From JBNKHG01 sp050290225 (GTDB lineage Bacteria > Pseudomonadota > Gammaproteobacteria > Pseudomonadales > Cellvibrionaceae), in the NCBI GenBank assembly GCA_050290225.1, contig JBNKHG010000094.1, positions 91,418 through 155,417 of the forward strand: a stretch of DNA of 64,000 nucleotides, in the 5' to 3' direction. Both the position numbers and the translations under genes were made by a program. Positions 43,513-52,246 of the stretch are shown one piece after another (within the stretch, counting starts at the first letter, position 1; the number at the start of each line of letters is the position of its first letter). The notes beneath the pieces were generated by a model. That model saw only the letters and a list, made by a program, of their open reading frames with translations, made no database searches and was not told where the DNA came from.

Positions 43513-43839
43513 ATGGCCAATTACCTACTGATAGAGTCCCGGGACCCGTTTGAATCCGCCACGGTGACACAGGATTACCAACTGGCAGGCGATCTCGCCT
43601 CGGCGGGACATCAGGTGACACTCTTCTGTGTCCAGAACGGCGTATTGCCGACCCGTAGAGGTGCCGCCCCCTCGGCGCTGACAGGCCTGGAAGCACAGGG
43701 TGTGACCCTGCTCGCCGACGATTTCTCACTGCAAGAGCGCGGCATTGATACCGCATCGCTGGCAAGCGGTATTGGTGTGGCACCACTGGAGCAAGTCGTC
43801 GATCAACTGGCAAGCGGTGCCAAAACCCTTTGGTTATAG
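43513..43839 (+). CDS. DsrE-fold protein A of a three-gene set
   Basis: 108 residues from ATG 43513, which has AGGAGG upstream; an in-frame ATG at 43471 lacks support. It starts ANYLLIESRDPFESA and has a Rossmann-like beta-alpha order with VTLFCVQNGVLPTRRG. The usual Cys of the DsrE active-site loop is replaced: the loop reads DDFSLQERG. It may be a structural subunit. It is first in a tight run of three DsrE-like genes (gaps 12 and 11 bases). Confidence 0.75.
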   Translation: MANYLLIESRDPFESATVTQDYQLAGDLASAGHQVTLFCVQNGVLPTRRGAAPSALTGLEAQGVTLLADDFSLQERGIDTASLASGIGVAPLEQVVDQLASGAKTLWL

Positions 43840-43851
43840 GAGAAAAACGTC

Positions 43852-44268
43852 ATGAACAATAAACCGGTAACACTCACCGTTTGCCTGATGGACGGCCCCT
43901 ATGAACAGGCACGCACCTTTACCGCGTTCCGCCTGCTGGATATTGCCGCCCGTCGCGGCTATCGGATCAACGTGTTCGCCTACGAAGGCGCTGTCAGCCT
44001 GCCTTTCAATCACCAGCAGAAACACCCCAATGCGGTGCACGGCCGCGATGTGGAGGAGGAAAACCACCCCCTGCCCAAGGACTGGATCGCAGGCCTGTTT
44101 AACACTGCGGCGGAGAACGGCGGCCAGCTGAACTGGATCAACTGCGGTCTTTGCGTCGACGAACGCGGCGTTGGCGACGCCATTGAAGGCTGTGAACGCG
44201 GCACACCCGCCAACCTCTGGCAGTGCGCGAGCGAATCCACCAACACGCTGATTATCGGCACACGATAG
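43852..44268 (+). CDS. DsrE-fold protein B, with Cys-x-x-Cys active-site loop
   Basis: 138 residues. It begins VTLTVCLMDGPYEQARTFTA, with the DsrE beta strand and helix. The loop INCGLCVDERGVGDA (Cys 98 and 101) matches the DsrE-family CxxCxxxRG motif, where a Cys carries persulfide in TusD/DsrE. It is therefore the likely catalytic subunit of the set. GGAGAAAAACGTC precedes the ATG. The other two proteins lack this exact pair. Confidence 0.78.
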   Translation: MNNKPVTLTVCLMDGPYEQARTFTAFRLLDIAARRGYRINVFAYEGAVSLPFNHQQKHPNAVHGRDVEEENHPLPKDWIAGLFNTAAENGGQLNWINCGLCVDERGVGDAIEGCERGTPANLWQCASESTNTLIIGTR

Positions 44269-44279
44269 GAGTTAGCGCT

Positions 44280-44660
44280 ATGAAAACTCTACAGGTCATC
44301 AACTCCGCCTATCGTTGTAATATGGAGGAACAGGACGACCCGGTTGTCTGGATCACACACGCCATGAAAGGTGCCGGCGCCGAACTGGACGTTCTGTTAC
44401 GCGGTAACGCGGTCAATTACCTGGTTGCCAACCAGGCAGTGAAAGAGTTCAGTATCGGCGGCGTATCACAATCCCAGCCCCCCAACCTGCCACGGGACCT
44501 GGCATCGCTAAGGGAAAAGGGTGTTTCAGTCTACTTTGTCGAGGACGATTGTCGCGAGCGCGGCCTGGCATCGGAGGCGCTGCTCGAAGGGATGCAAGGC
44601 GTTCCACGTGCAGGGATCGCCAACTTGATGGAGCAGTACGAGCAGGTTTGGAACTGGTAA
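44280..44660 (+). CDS. DsrE-fold protein C of the three-gene set
   Basis: 126 residues from ATG 44280 (MKTLQVINSAYRCNMEEQDD), with TAGGAGTTAGCGCT upstream. The fold is DsrE-like: DPVVWITHAMKGAGAELDVL, RGNAVNYLVANQ, then VYFVEDDCRERGLASEALLE. One Cys (91) sits near the RG motif but at a shifted position. The pattern of three related subunits, one with the full Cys motif, recalls TusBCD/DsrEFH heterohexamers. Physiological partner unknown. Confidence 0.75.
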   Translation: MKTLQVINSAYRCNMEEQDDPVVWITHAMKGAGAELDVLLRGNAVNYLVANQAVKEFSIGGVSQSQPPNLPRDLASLREKGVSVYFVEDDCRERGLASEALLEGMQGVPRAGIANLMEQYEQVWNW

Positions 44661-44753
44661 CGAGGCGTAAATGACGATGCAGCGCCCACGGCATACCGGG
44701 GGCGCACGTCGGCTGTTTTTTTTGCCTTGTCCCGGAACCCCCTGGGACAGTCG

Positions 44754-44773
44754 AAAGCCGACACGGCTTTTTA
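44754..44773 (+). terminator. Terminator of the DsrE operon
   Basis: Stem AAAGCCG / CGGCTTT with a 3-base loop, followed by TTT. It lies 94 bases past protein C and between convergent operons. Confidence 0.65.
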
Positions 44774-44800
44774 TAAGTCGCTTGCGACGGGAGCTGCGGA

Positions 44801-45541
44801 TTATCTCGAGGCCGACGAAAAGCAGGTCACTATATGATCCAGCAAACAATGGAGTTCGAATCTGGTATCGATCGCACCTAATTCCGCTTGCAAATCGGTA
44901 TGCGCCTCGTGTTTCACTCGCACAGCTTGTCGGTCATCACCGAGATGTGAAAGAAAATTCTGGACTGCGCTGACGCCTTCACCGGCTTCGGCAGTATTTA
45001 TACAAGCGTGAACCAGAATAGTTTCGTGTTGTGCGCCGGGCTGATGTTGTGGTCGCTTTCTGCGCTGCGCCGTTCCCACCAGTTTTCTGCCTTTGATGCG
45101 GATGTTGTATTCGCCGTCGCAGTAGGATCCAGCCACAGGGCCGGTGTCGACCTCCAGGCCATAAGCCTTAAACGCTGCAATAAGCGGCCTGCATAACGCC
45201 TGGTATGCGCTGGCGAACGACCTGTTTTCAGTGGTTACCGAATAGATGAACGATACGTTCAACACGCCGGCATAGTGTGGGACGACGGTACCGCCGGTGG
45301 CGCGGACAATAACTGGCCAGCCGCATTGAGACATGATTTGCGCCGCCTGCTCGAACCCCTCCCAACGGGTGACCTGCCGTCCCACCACCAGACATTGCGA
45401 ATTGATCCAGTAGCGCAAAATCGCTCGCTGGCCTGACGCTGACTGCGAAAGCTGCTGTAACAACTCGTTGTCGCGCTCAATTCGTTGTACGGGATCACCT
45501 TCGTCAGTTTCTATCAGAATTTTCAAACCCGGCTGCCTCAT
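44801..45541 (-). CDS. Lipoate-protein ligase A family protein
   Basis: 246 residues of the biotin/lipoate ligase fold. The adenylate loop is seen as VRATGGTVVPHYAGVLNVSF (LplA has RxSGGGAVxHDxGN). The Lys motif is KGRKLVGTAQRR, and ETILVHACIN follows as in LipB/LplA homologues. It is the last gene of the split-E2 operon, 3 bases after the E2 catalytic gene. Its substrate is probably the lipoyl protein encoded two genes upstream (inference). C-terminal accessory domain appears short or absent. Confidence 0.85.
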   Translation of the reverse strand: MRQPGLKILIETDEGDPVQRIERDNELLQQLSQSASGQRAILRYWINSQCLVVGRQVTRWEGFEQAAQIMSQCGWPVIVRATGGTVVPHYAGVLNVSFIYSVTTENRSFASAYQALCRPLIAAFKAYGLEVDTGPVAGSYCDGEYNIRIKGRKLVGTAQRRKRPQHQPGAQHETILVHACINTAEAGEGVSAVQNFLSHLGDDRQAVRVKHEAHTDLQAELGAIDTRFELHCLLDHIVTCFSSASR

Positions 45542-45544
45542 GGG

Positions 45545-46219
45545 TTAGTCGATCACCAGGCTTTCCAGACTCTCTACCAGGTGGGTGATTAAACCTGAGG
45601 AAGGCGAGCCGTCCACCACACTGTGGTCAACGGTCAATGATAACCCCAGCTCTGGCCGAGTTCCCAGGCCGCCGCCTGACTGCAAATAGGGACGTTGCAC
45701 TATACAACCGACACCCAGTATAGCAATTTGTGGTGTGTTAATGATCGGGGTAAAGTGTTCCACTCGACTTTGCCCCAAATTTGAGAGGGTAAAGGTGCCT
45801 CCGGTCATATCCTTAACGCCCAGGCTGCCCGCTCTGGCTTTTGCCACCAGCGCTCTTCGCGCGTTCGCTATCTGTTCCAGTGTACTGTTGTTGACATCAC
45901 GTACTACCGGTACCATCAGGGCACCGGACGTCGCCACCGCAACACCCATATGCACCGAGGAAGCCAAATGTGCTATGCCATCCTCGACCCAACCGTTGTG
46001 CTCCGGGTGTTCAATAAGAACATGCGCTACCGCTTGGATTAACAGGTCTTCAATGCCTGCATTGGATCCTTTGTTTCTGAGCAGCTGCCTGGCACTCACA
46101 AGGGCGGTAGCGTCCACCGTCGCGGTGTAAGTCAGCTGAGCATGCGCCCTGAGGCTTTCCTGCATCTTGCGGCCAATGGCCCCTCTCACTCCCTTTAATG
46201 CTATTGTCTTTGAGCGCAT
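45545..46219 (-). CDS. Stand-alone E2 acyltransferase catalytic domain
   Basis: 224 residues corresponding only to the C-terminal 2-oxoacid dehydrogenase acyltransferase domain: KTIALKGVRGAIGRKMQESL at the start, GTFTLSNLGQSRVEHFTPII, and the active-site stretch LSLTVDHSVVDGSPSSGLI with catalytic His (usually DHRxxDG; here DHSVVDG). No lipoyl or subunit-binding domain is attached. The lipoyl domain is the gene immediately upstream (1-base gap). The enzyme would transfer the acyl group to CoA. Confidence 0.9.
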   Translation of the reverse strand: MRSKTIALKGVRGAIGRKMQESLRAHAQLTYTATVDATALVSARQLLRNKGSNAGIEDLLIQAVAHVLIEHPEHNGWVEDGIAHLASSVHMGVAVATSGALMVPVVRDVNNSTLEQIANARRALVAKARAGSLGVKDMTGGTFTLSNLGQSRVEHFTPIINTPQIAILGVGCIVQRPYLQSGGGLGTRPELGLSLTVDHSVVDGSPSSGLITHLVESLESLVID

Positions 46220-46220
46220 C

Positions 46221-46457
46221 TCAGATCAACTCCGCTACCTTGGTCCCTTTGGTAACCGTTTGCTCCTCTGCCGGTACAATTTGCTGCAATGTGCCACCAC
46301 AGGGCGCCAATAACTCATGGGTAACCTTTTCCACCATAACTTCCGCCAGTATATCGCCGCCGGCGACCTGCGCCCCGTTATCAAACAACCAGGTGGATAT
46401 TACGCCGACTTCATTCTCCTCCCATAAATCATCAGGGATTATTACATCAACCGCCAT
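46221..46457 (-). CDS. Stand-alone lipoyl-domain protein
   Basis: 78 residues forming one lipoyl domain: DVIIPDDLWEENEVGVISTW, then VMVEKVTHELLAPCGG, with the lipoylated Lys in EKVTHE. Normally this is the N-terminal part of E2. Here it is a separate gene between E1-beta and the E2 catalytic gene, 22 bases after the E1-beta stop. AATTAAGGAGACACTGTT precedes the ATG. It would act as a diffusible swinging arm. Confidence 0.9.
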   Translation of the reverse strand: MAVDVIIPDDLWEENEVGVISTWLFDNGAQVAGGDILAEVMVEKVTHELLAPCGGTLQQIVPAEEQTVTKGTKVAELI

Positions 46458-46479
46458 AACAGTGTCTCCTTAATTACAC

Positions 46480-47499
46480 TCAATTTAAGATTTGCTTCGC
46501 AGCTTCTAATACCCGCGTACAGTTGGGTAGATAGGCGTGCTCCATCGAGGGTGAAAATGGCACAGGAATATCGGGAAAGGTCACGCGTCGAGGATTGGCT
46601 TTGAGCTCGACACTGTCAGACTCGCAGACTGTTGCAATAATTTCCGCGGCAACACCGCAGCTGTGGTAGTCATCGTCAACAGCGATTAGGCGACCGGTTT
46701 TGGCGACTGATTCAATCAGCGTCTGTCTATCCAGTGGAGCAATCGAGCGCAGATCGATAACTTCGGCGAAGACACCTTCAGTCTCAAGTGCTCTGGCGGC
46801 CGCGAGTGCGGTATGTACGGTGGCCCCCAGTCCCACCAGTGTTATATCCGTTCCAGCATGAACAACCGCCGCTTTATTTAAAGGAATTTCATAGATCTTT
46901 TCCGGTACCGATACTACGGCACCTTTCTCTGTTCCGAGCCAGCCCATACCCTGAAGTGCTTTATGAAACAGAAAAATCACCGGGTTCGGGTCGCGGATGG
47001 CGGCAATCATCATGCCCTTGGCGTCGTAGGCGTTGGAAGGAATCACCACCTTCATACCTGGCATGTGTCCGAAGGTGGCGTAAAGGCACTGAGAATGTTG
47101 ACCCGCATCACCGTAGCCACCTCCCACCGAACTCATCAACACTATGGGACAGCTGACCTGACCGCCCGAAAAGTATGCTTGCTTGGCGGCCAGATTGTAG
47201 ACCGCATCGAAACACACACCGATGAAGTCCACAAACATGAGCTCAACAATGGGTTTCATGCCGCTTGCAGCCATACCAACAGCGGCGCCGATAAATCCGG
47301 TTTCAGAAATCGGCGTGTCACGTACCCGCTGTTCACCGAACTGTTCGTATAGTCCTGAGGTGGTGCCGAAGACGCCTCCCAGAGGACCCACGTCTTCTCC
47401 CATTACTATCACGCTGTCGTCGCCAGCCATCTCCTGGGCAATCGCTTCGCTCATGGCTTTGGCGATAGTCAACTTCCTCTTGGTGTCTTGTGCTGTCAT
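46480..47499 (-). CDS. 2-oxoacid/acetoin dehydrogenase E1 component, beta subunit
   Basis: 339 residues, transketolase-like pyrimidine-binding plus C-terminal domain. Typical parts are VIVMGEDVGPLGGVFGTTSG, RVRDTPISETGFIGAAVGMA, GQHSQCLYATFGHMPGMKVV and the C-terminal IDLRSIAPLDRQTLIESV. It closely resembles acetoin dehydrogenase AcoB-like and pyruvate dehydrogenase beta subunits. It forms an alpha2beta2 heterotetramer with the preceding gene product. GTATAGGGGATACTG precedes the ATG. Confidence 0.92.
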   Translation of the reverse strand: MTAQDTKRKLTIAKAMSEAIAQEMAGDDSVIVMGEDVGPLGGVFGTTSGLYEQFGEQRVRDTPISETGFIGAAVGMAASGMKPIVELMFVDFIGVCFDAVYNLAAKQAYFSGGQVSCPIVLMSSVGGGYGDAGQHSQCLYATFGHMPGMKVVIPSNAYDAKGMMIAAIRDPNPVIFLFHKALQGMGWLGTEKGAVVSVPEKIYEIPLNKAAVVHAGTDITLVGLGATVHTALAAARALETEGVFAEVIDLRSIAPLDRQTLIESVAKTGRLIAVDDDYHSCGVAAEIIATVCESDSVELKANPRRVTFPDIPVPFSPSMEHAYLPNCTRVLEAAKQILN

Positions 47500-47508
47500 C
47501 AGTATCCC

Positions 47509-48501
47509 CTATACAAATACGCAGCTCAGTGCATCTTCGGCGGGCGGTAAACCCGCGGTTCGAGCAAAGGCGAAGGCCTCATCGACGCTGGCTTGCGCCT
47601 GGGTTTGGATCTGCTCCAGTTCTTGCTCATCGCAAATTCCTTCGTCGAGCAAGCGTTGCCGGTAACGAGGAATAGGATCCATATCCGCGATCAGATCCAT
47701 TTCCTGCTTGGATCTATAAGTTTGTGCATCGCCAATAAAATGTCCCTCCAGGCGATAGGTTTCCAACTCCAGTAAAGAGGGGCCGTCACCATTTCTGGCG
47801 CGGTTTATGGCGGTTGTCGCCGCCTCAAGAATCAGATCTGGATCATTGCCCTCGACCCGCCAACCTGGCATATCATAGGCGTCTGCACGCCTGGAAATGT
47901 TGTCGATAGAGGAAGCCGCTCGTTTTGGTACTGATATACCCCAACCATTATCCTCCACAACAAACACCACCGGCGCATTCCACAACGCAGCCAGATTCAA
48001 GGCTTCGTGGAAAGCGCCCTGATTGGCGGCACCCTCTCCAATAAAGGCAACGGCGATAGCGTCCAGACCTCGTTGCCTGTTGGCCAGGGCGGCTCCAACC
48101 GCCGGCCCCATACCCTGGGCAATGATGCCCGAACAGCAGAAGTTCACGTCGACGTCAAATAGATGCATGTGCCCGCCTCGCCCGCCAGAGAGTCCTGCCT
48201 GTTTGCCGAATATTTCCGCCGTCATGCGCTTGAGATTCACGCCCTTGGCGATAGCCACATGGTGTGGTCGGTGGGTAGCCGTGACAGAATCGGTGGCGCG
48301 CAGTCGGGCGCAGACTCCCACCGCGCAGGGTTCCTGTCCATTGGACAGGTGCATCTCGCCGGGGATTGGACCTTTGGCCATATTGAACAGCGGTTGCTTT
48401 CCTTCAAAATAGGCGGGTTTGATGGCCTCCTCGAAGGCCCGACTGCGGACCATGTTCTCGTACATCCACAATCGCGTGGCGCTGCTGTTGCTGGAATTCA
48501 T
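47509..48501 (-). CDS. 2-oxoacid/acetoin dehydrogenase E1 component, alpha subunit
   Basis: 330 residues, thiamine diphosphate-binding. The TPP motif is FIGEGAANQGAFHEALNLAA ending in EDNGW. The family-typical GGRGGHMHLFD and THRPHHVAIAKG are present. The sequence is nearer to acetoin dehydrogenase alpha than to branched-chain E1. GAGGTACACCT precedes the ATG. The substrate may be an acyloin, alpha-diketone or 2-oxo acid; the sequence alone does not decide. Confidence 0.92.
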   Translation of the reverse strand: MNSSNSSATRLWMYENMVRSRAFEEAIKPAYFEGKQPLFNMAKGPIPGEMHLSNGQEPCAVGVCARLRATDSVTATHRPHHVAIAKGVNLKRMTAEIFGKQAGLSGGRGGHMHLFDVDVNFCCSGIIAQGMGPAVGAALANRQRGLDAIAVAFIGEGAANQGAFHEALNLAALWNAPVVFVVEDNGWGISVPKRAASSIDNISRRADAYDMPGWRVEGNDPDLILEAATTAINRARNGDGPSLLELETYRLEGHFIGDAQTYRSKQEMDLIADMDPIPRYRQRLLDEGICDEQELEQIQTQAQASVDEAFAFARTAGLPPAEDALSCVFV

Positions 48502-48553
48502 AGGTGTACCTCTATAATGTCAGAATTAAATACTGAGTCATCACCGTCCCACG

Positions 48554-49369
48554 TTATAGCCAACTGGCAAAGCTACCGCCATCTATTACCAGCTCCAGTC
48601 CGGTAACGAAGCCGGATTCTTCAGAGGACAGATACAGAGCCCCCATGGCAATATCCTTCGGTTTCCCAATTTTTTTCATCGGGCAAACATCGGCAAAGCA
48701 TTTTTCTATTTGCGCCATATCTGTCGTACCGATCTTGTTGGTTCTTTGCCAGTCCTCCATCGCTTCTCGGAGCATGGGTGTATCGATACAGCCGGGGTGT
48801 ATGGAGTTGACTCTGATGTTGCGGCCGTGGTGGGCAAACTCAATTGCCATTGCTTTGGTGAGTTGGCGGACTGCGCCCTTCGATGTGTTGTAGGCCAATT
48901 GATCCGGAATGCCCAGCAAGCCGGCAATGGAGGAAATATTGACAATTGACGCTCCACCTTCGCTCTCATTTCCGGCCTTTGTCAGCAGCGCCAGCAGTGC
49001 CTTTGGCCCGATAAAGGCCGCTTCTGTATTCACAGCCTGTGTGAGTCTATATTCCTCGAGCGTCAAATCGGAAATTTCCCGGACCATTTCTATCCCTGCG
49101 CAATTTGCGAGAACGTCCAGCTTGCCGAACTCGTTGAGAATGTAACCGGCGGTATCCTCCCAATTCTGTTGCGAGGTAACATCCAGTACCAGGGCAACCG
49201 CACTGCCGCCTTTGGAATGGATCTCCTTGGCAACCTTGTCGACGGAGGGCTGGGTTAGATCGGTGGCGATCACGAACGCTCCTTGCTCGGCAAAGGTGGT
49301 TGCTATACATTCCCCGATACCTCGGGCTGCGCCTGTTACCAGTGCAACCTTTCCTTTCAATCTGGACAT
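48554..49369 (-). CDS. Short-chain dehydrogenase/reductase
   Basis: 271 residues of classical SDR type: nucleotide-binding TGAARGIG, NCAGIE, the catalytic Ser in VNISSIAGL and YNTSKGAV with Tyr-x-x-x-Lys. It ends with the family's VIDGGSFASW. It lies between the cupin and E1-alpha genes in the same operon. It probably oxidises a hydroxyl to a ketone in the catabolic route (inference). An insertion after PMLREAME gives a longer substrate loop. Confidence 0.92.
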   Translation of the reverse strand: MSRLKGKVALVTGAARGIGECIATTFAEQGAFVIATDLTQPSVDKVAKEIHSKGGSAVALVLDVTSQQNWEDTAGYILNEFGKLDVLANCAGIEMVREISDLTLEEYRLTQAVNTEAAFIGPKALLALLTKAGNESEGGASIVNISSIAGLLGIPDQLAYNTSKGAVRQLTKAMAIEFAHHGRNIRVNSIHPGCIDTPMLREAMEDWQRTNKIGTTDMAQIEKCFADVCPMKKIGKPKDIAMGALYLSSEESGFVTGLELVIDGGSFASWL

Positions 49370-49382
49370 AATGCTTTCTTCC

Positions 49383-49793
49383 TTAACCGTTACCGAATTG
49401 TGTAGCGAGGTTGTAAACCGCTTCGTAATCTAGCGCTTTCGAGAAACTGCCGTCCTCCTCCAAAAACAATACCGGTCCGTGGTTAGTGAACAGTAACTCG
49501 GTATCTTCACTAAAGTTCGTTCCCTCGTGTACAGTACCTATGGGTTCGTAGCCGTAACAATTGCTTGTTGCTGTGCCGGCTCTGTAGTGCATGGCGCCCT
49601 TGAGGACATAGTATTCTCCTGCACCCAGGTGTTTGTGGGCGGGAAAACTGCTACCTTTGGCACAACGCAGAATCACCGTCCAGGTACCAATCTCGGGGCT
49701 GATCCGCAGCAGCTTGAAGTCGATCCCATCGATCATCGGAATCCAGGGAAGTTCTGCCACTGGCATGAGTACATCTTCGCTCATTGGAACCAT
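49383..49793 (-). CDS. Cupin protein, 2,4'-dihydroxyacetophenone dioxygenase-like
   Basis: 136 residues, a single cupin. Metal-binding motif 1 is seen as FPAHKHLGAGEYYVLKGAMH (two His, one Glu). Overall sequence (DGIDFKLLRISPEIGTWTVI, then EDTELLFTNHGPVLFLEEDG) recalls cupins annotated as 2,4'-dihydroxyacetophenone dioxygenase, which cleave aryl hydroxyketones to a carboxylate and formate. Assignment of that reaction here is inference. AGGAG lies 8 bases before the ATG. Confidence 0.72.
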   Translation of the reverse strand: MVPMSEDVLMPVAELPWIPMIDGIDFKLLRISPEIGTWTVILRCAKGSSFPAHKHLGAGEYYVLKGAMHYRAGTATSNCYGYEPIGTVHEGTNFSEDTELLFTNHGPVLFLEEDGSFSKALDYEAVYNLATQFGNG

Positions 49794-49827
49794 TACTTTT
49801 TCTCCTATTGTGGAATTGATATGCTTG

Positions 49828-52062
49828 CTAAAATTGATACCGTAAATCCAAGCCGTAGGTCCTCGGTGGCGCCATATTGCCAGTGACTATACTGTCGATA
49901 ATGTCGCCATTGAAGGTCGCGTTGGTGGCAACCTCCTCATCGGAAATGTTATCGATAAATACCGCTGCCTCCCAATTGTTCAGGTCATTTTGATAGGTGA
50001 TTCTGGCTTTTGCCCAACTGTAAGATCTTTGTCCCAGTACCGGGTTATTAAAGGCGGAGAAGAAAACGTCGTCTTGCCACTTGTAGTCGCCGCGAAAAAT
50101 GATGGCGTTGCCATCCTCTAATCTCAGCGTGTATTGCAACCCCAGGGTATACTTGAGTTCAGGAGCGCGTGGCAGCTGTTTGCCTTCCAGATCCTGCACG
50201 CCCAACACAGGATTTTTGGGATCTAAAAGCAATACATCCTTAAACTCGGCATCCAGATAGGTAACGGCAAAATCCACTTGCAATGATTCACTCAGCAGGC
50301 CCGTGCCTTCGATCTCAATACCGCTGATAACGGCATTGGCCGCGTTGCGGACAACCGTGTTGTTGTTTTCGACATCCTGAATCTGCAAGTCCGTGTAGTC
50401 GTAGTAGAATACGGCGGAGTTCAATCGAAGGCGGTTACTTAGGAGGTCCGCTTTGAGGCCAACTTCATAGGAAGTAATTTCCTCTGGATCAAATGGTGTG
50501 TTTTGATAGGAGCCAATATTGAAGCCTCCTGCTTTGAAGCCTTCTGATACGGAAGCATATAGAAAAATGTCATCGCTAAACTCATAATTAAGTCCCAGCT
50601 TTGGCGTAAACGATTGCCAGTCTTTATCTTCAAACTCAGCTACGTTGGCCAGAGCCCCGCCCAGGAAATTTTGAAATGTGACATCGTTGGCGCCGCCCCG
50701 TTCTTCCCAGCTGAATCGACCACCAATCACTAATTCAAGCGTGTCTGTCAAGTCATAGGTGGCTTCTCCAAACACGGCGACTGCCTGAGATTCTGACTCA
50801 CCATTTAGCCGTAACAGACAGCAATCGGTTTGGGGCAGTCCGAACTGTTGTTCGACAAATGGCAGGAAATATTCATTGCGAACATCATTTTCTTCGTCAA
50901 AATAGTAGAGTCCGAGAATCCACTCCAGGCTTCGTCCTTGAGGGGAACTCAGCTGAAATTCCTGGGATATTTGCTTATGGTCCTCTTCTCGCAATTGGTC
51001 CACACCAAAACCGCCGGTAGCATCCAGGTCGTTGCGGTTAAGAGGATTGGTGTGTTTATAGGCCGTTAAGGAAGAAAGCTCATAACCGTTGAGATCCCAC
51101 TCAACCTTGTTGGTAAGGCCCCAGATTTTGGGTTTATTGAAATGTTCCAAATCCGATTCAAATTGTCGGCTAAAGGGTTCTGGCAAAAAGTGGCCGTCTG
51201 CTTCCAGCAGACCTCTCATGAAAGGGTTGGTGCCAGTGCCGCGATTGAAATACAACCAAACTGTACTTGCATCGTCAGCTTCATAATAGTCACCGGTCAG
51301 TGTGATGTTGACGTTTTCCGTGGGGTCAAACTGGACTGTGAGACGGGCCATGAATTCATCCTTGTCTTCGGCATCATCTTCGACAGTCCCTAACCCGGAA
51401 GGATCAGATACTGGCCTGACCAGTGTGGTGTAGCCGTCCCTGGACTCGGTTTGAATTGCCAGCCTGGCTCTTAAGCCATCGGCAATGGGGCCACTGACCG
51501 CGCCAAAAGTTTTAAAGCGACTGTAATCCCCGATCAGCAATTGCGCTTCAGTTTCGAATTCGTCGCTGGGCTTTTTAGTAATAATATTGACAGACCCGCT
51601 CGTGGCGTTACGGCCATAGAGGGTCCCCTGGGGACCTCTCACGACCTCCACGCGGTCCACGTCGAAAAAGCCCGGTACCGCTGCGGACGAACGGGACATA
51701 TAGACCCCGTCTATGTGCAAAGCAGAAGAACTATCGGTGCCTCCTATTATGCCGGAATAGCCGATACCGCGAATGTACACTTGCGCCTCCCCCTGATACA
51801 GGGAAACATCAGTGCTGGCGTTTAACTGTCCCAGGCTCTCGATATTGTCAATAGAACGCGCAGCAAGATCGTCGGCCCCGAGCGCTGAAATTGCCGCCGC
51901 TGTGGACTGAACATTGGTTACACGCCTGGTTGCCGTTACTGTTACTTCCTCTATTTTCAGAGTGTCGATTTGATCCTCAGCCGTCGCAATATTGCTGGTA
52001 GTACCCAGCGCGACAAGTGACAAGGCAGTGCCAAATGAGGTGGTAAGAATTCGTGAAGTCAT
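49828..52062 (-). CDS. TonB-dependent outer-membrane receptor 1
   Basis: 744 residues: signal peptide (TSFGTALSLVALGTTSNIAT), TonB-box-like region IEEVTVTATRR, plug domain (DRVEVVRGPQGTLYGRNATS with SGSVNIITKKPSDEF), then a 22-strand barrel ending in Phe (YGLDLRYQF). Start ATG 52062, with AGGAG upstream. It is of the FecA-CirA-like class common in marine degraders and probably imports an organic substrate rather than iron, since no Fur box is obvious. It heads the catabolic operon; the divergent AraC gene is across 241 bases. Confidence 0.92.
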   Translation of the reverse strand: MTSRILTTSFGTALSLVALGTTSNIATAEDQIDTLKIEEVTVTATRRVTNVQSTAAAISALGADDLAARSIDNIESLGQLNASTDVSLYQGEAQVYIRGIGYSGIIGGTDSSSALHIDGVYMSRSSAAVPGFFDVDRVEVVRGPQGTLYGRNATSGSVNIITKKPSDEFETEAQLLIGDYSRFKTFGAVSGPIADGLRARLAIQTESRDGYTTLVRPVSDPSGLGTVEDDAEDKDEFMARLTVQFDPTENVNITLTGDYYEADDASTVWLYFNRGTGTNPFMRGLLEADGHFLPEPFSRQFESDLEHFNKPKIWGLTNKVEWDLNGYELSSLTAYKHTNPLNRNDLDATGGFGVDQLREEDHKQISQEFQLSSPQGRSLEWILGLYYFDEENDVRNEYFLPFVEQQFGLPQTDCCLLRLNGESESQAVAVFGEATYDLTDTLELVIGGRFSWEERGGANDVTFQNFLGGALANVAEFEDKDWQSFTPKLGLNYEFSDDIFLYASVSEGFKAGGFNIGSYQNTPFDPEEITSYEVGLKADLLSNRLRLNSAVFYYDYTDLQIQDVENNNTVVRNAANAVISGIEIEGTGLLSESLQVDFAVTYLDAEFKDVLLLDPKNPVLGVQDLEGKQLPRAPELKYTLGLQYTLRLEDGNAIIFRGDYKWQDDVFFSAFNNPVLGQRSYSWAKARITYQNDLNNWEAAVFIDNISDEEVATNATFNGDIIDSIVTGNMAPPRTYGLDLRYQF

Positions 52063-52246
52063 TAAGTCATATCTCCTGCTCAGATTGGCTTTCTTTATCG
52101 TTATTCTCAAAAGGTTGGGTTTTAACAGTATCAGGAAATGGTGAAATGGTTCTTGACGCTGAGCGAAAGTGATTTTGGTCGAGGGGGAACGCAGACCTTA
52201 CAGGCGGAAGCTGACGGTCTTCGGCAGACAATTGAAAACTCTAACC

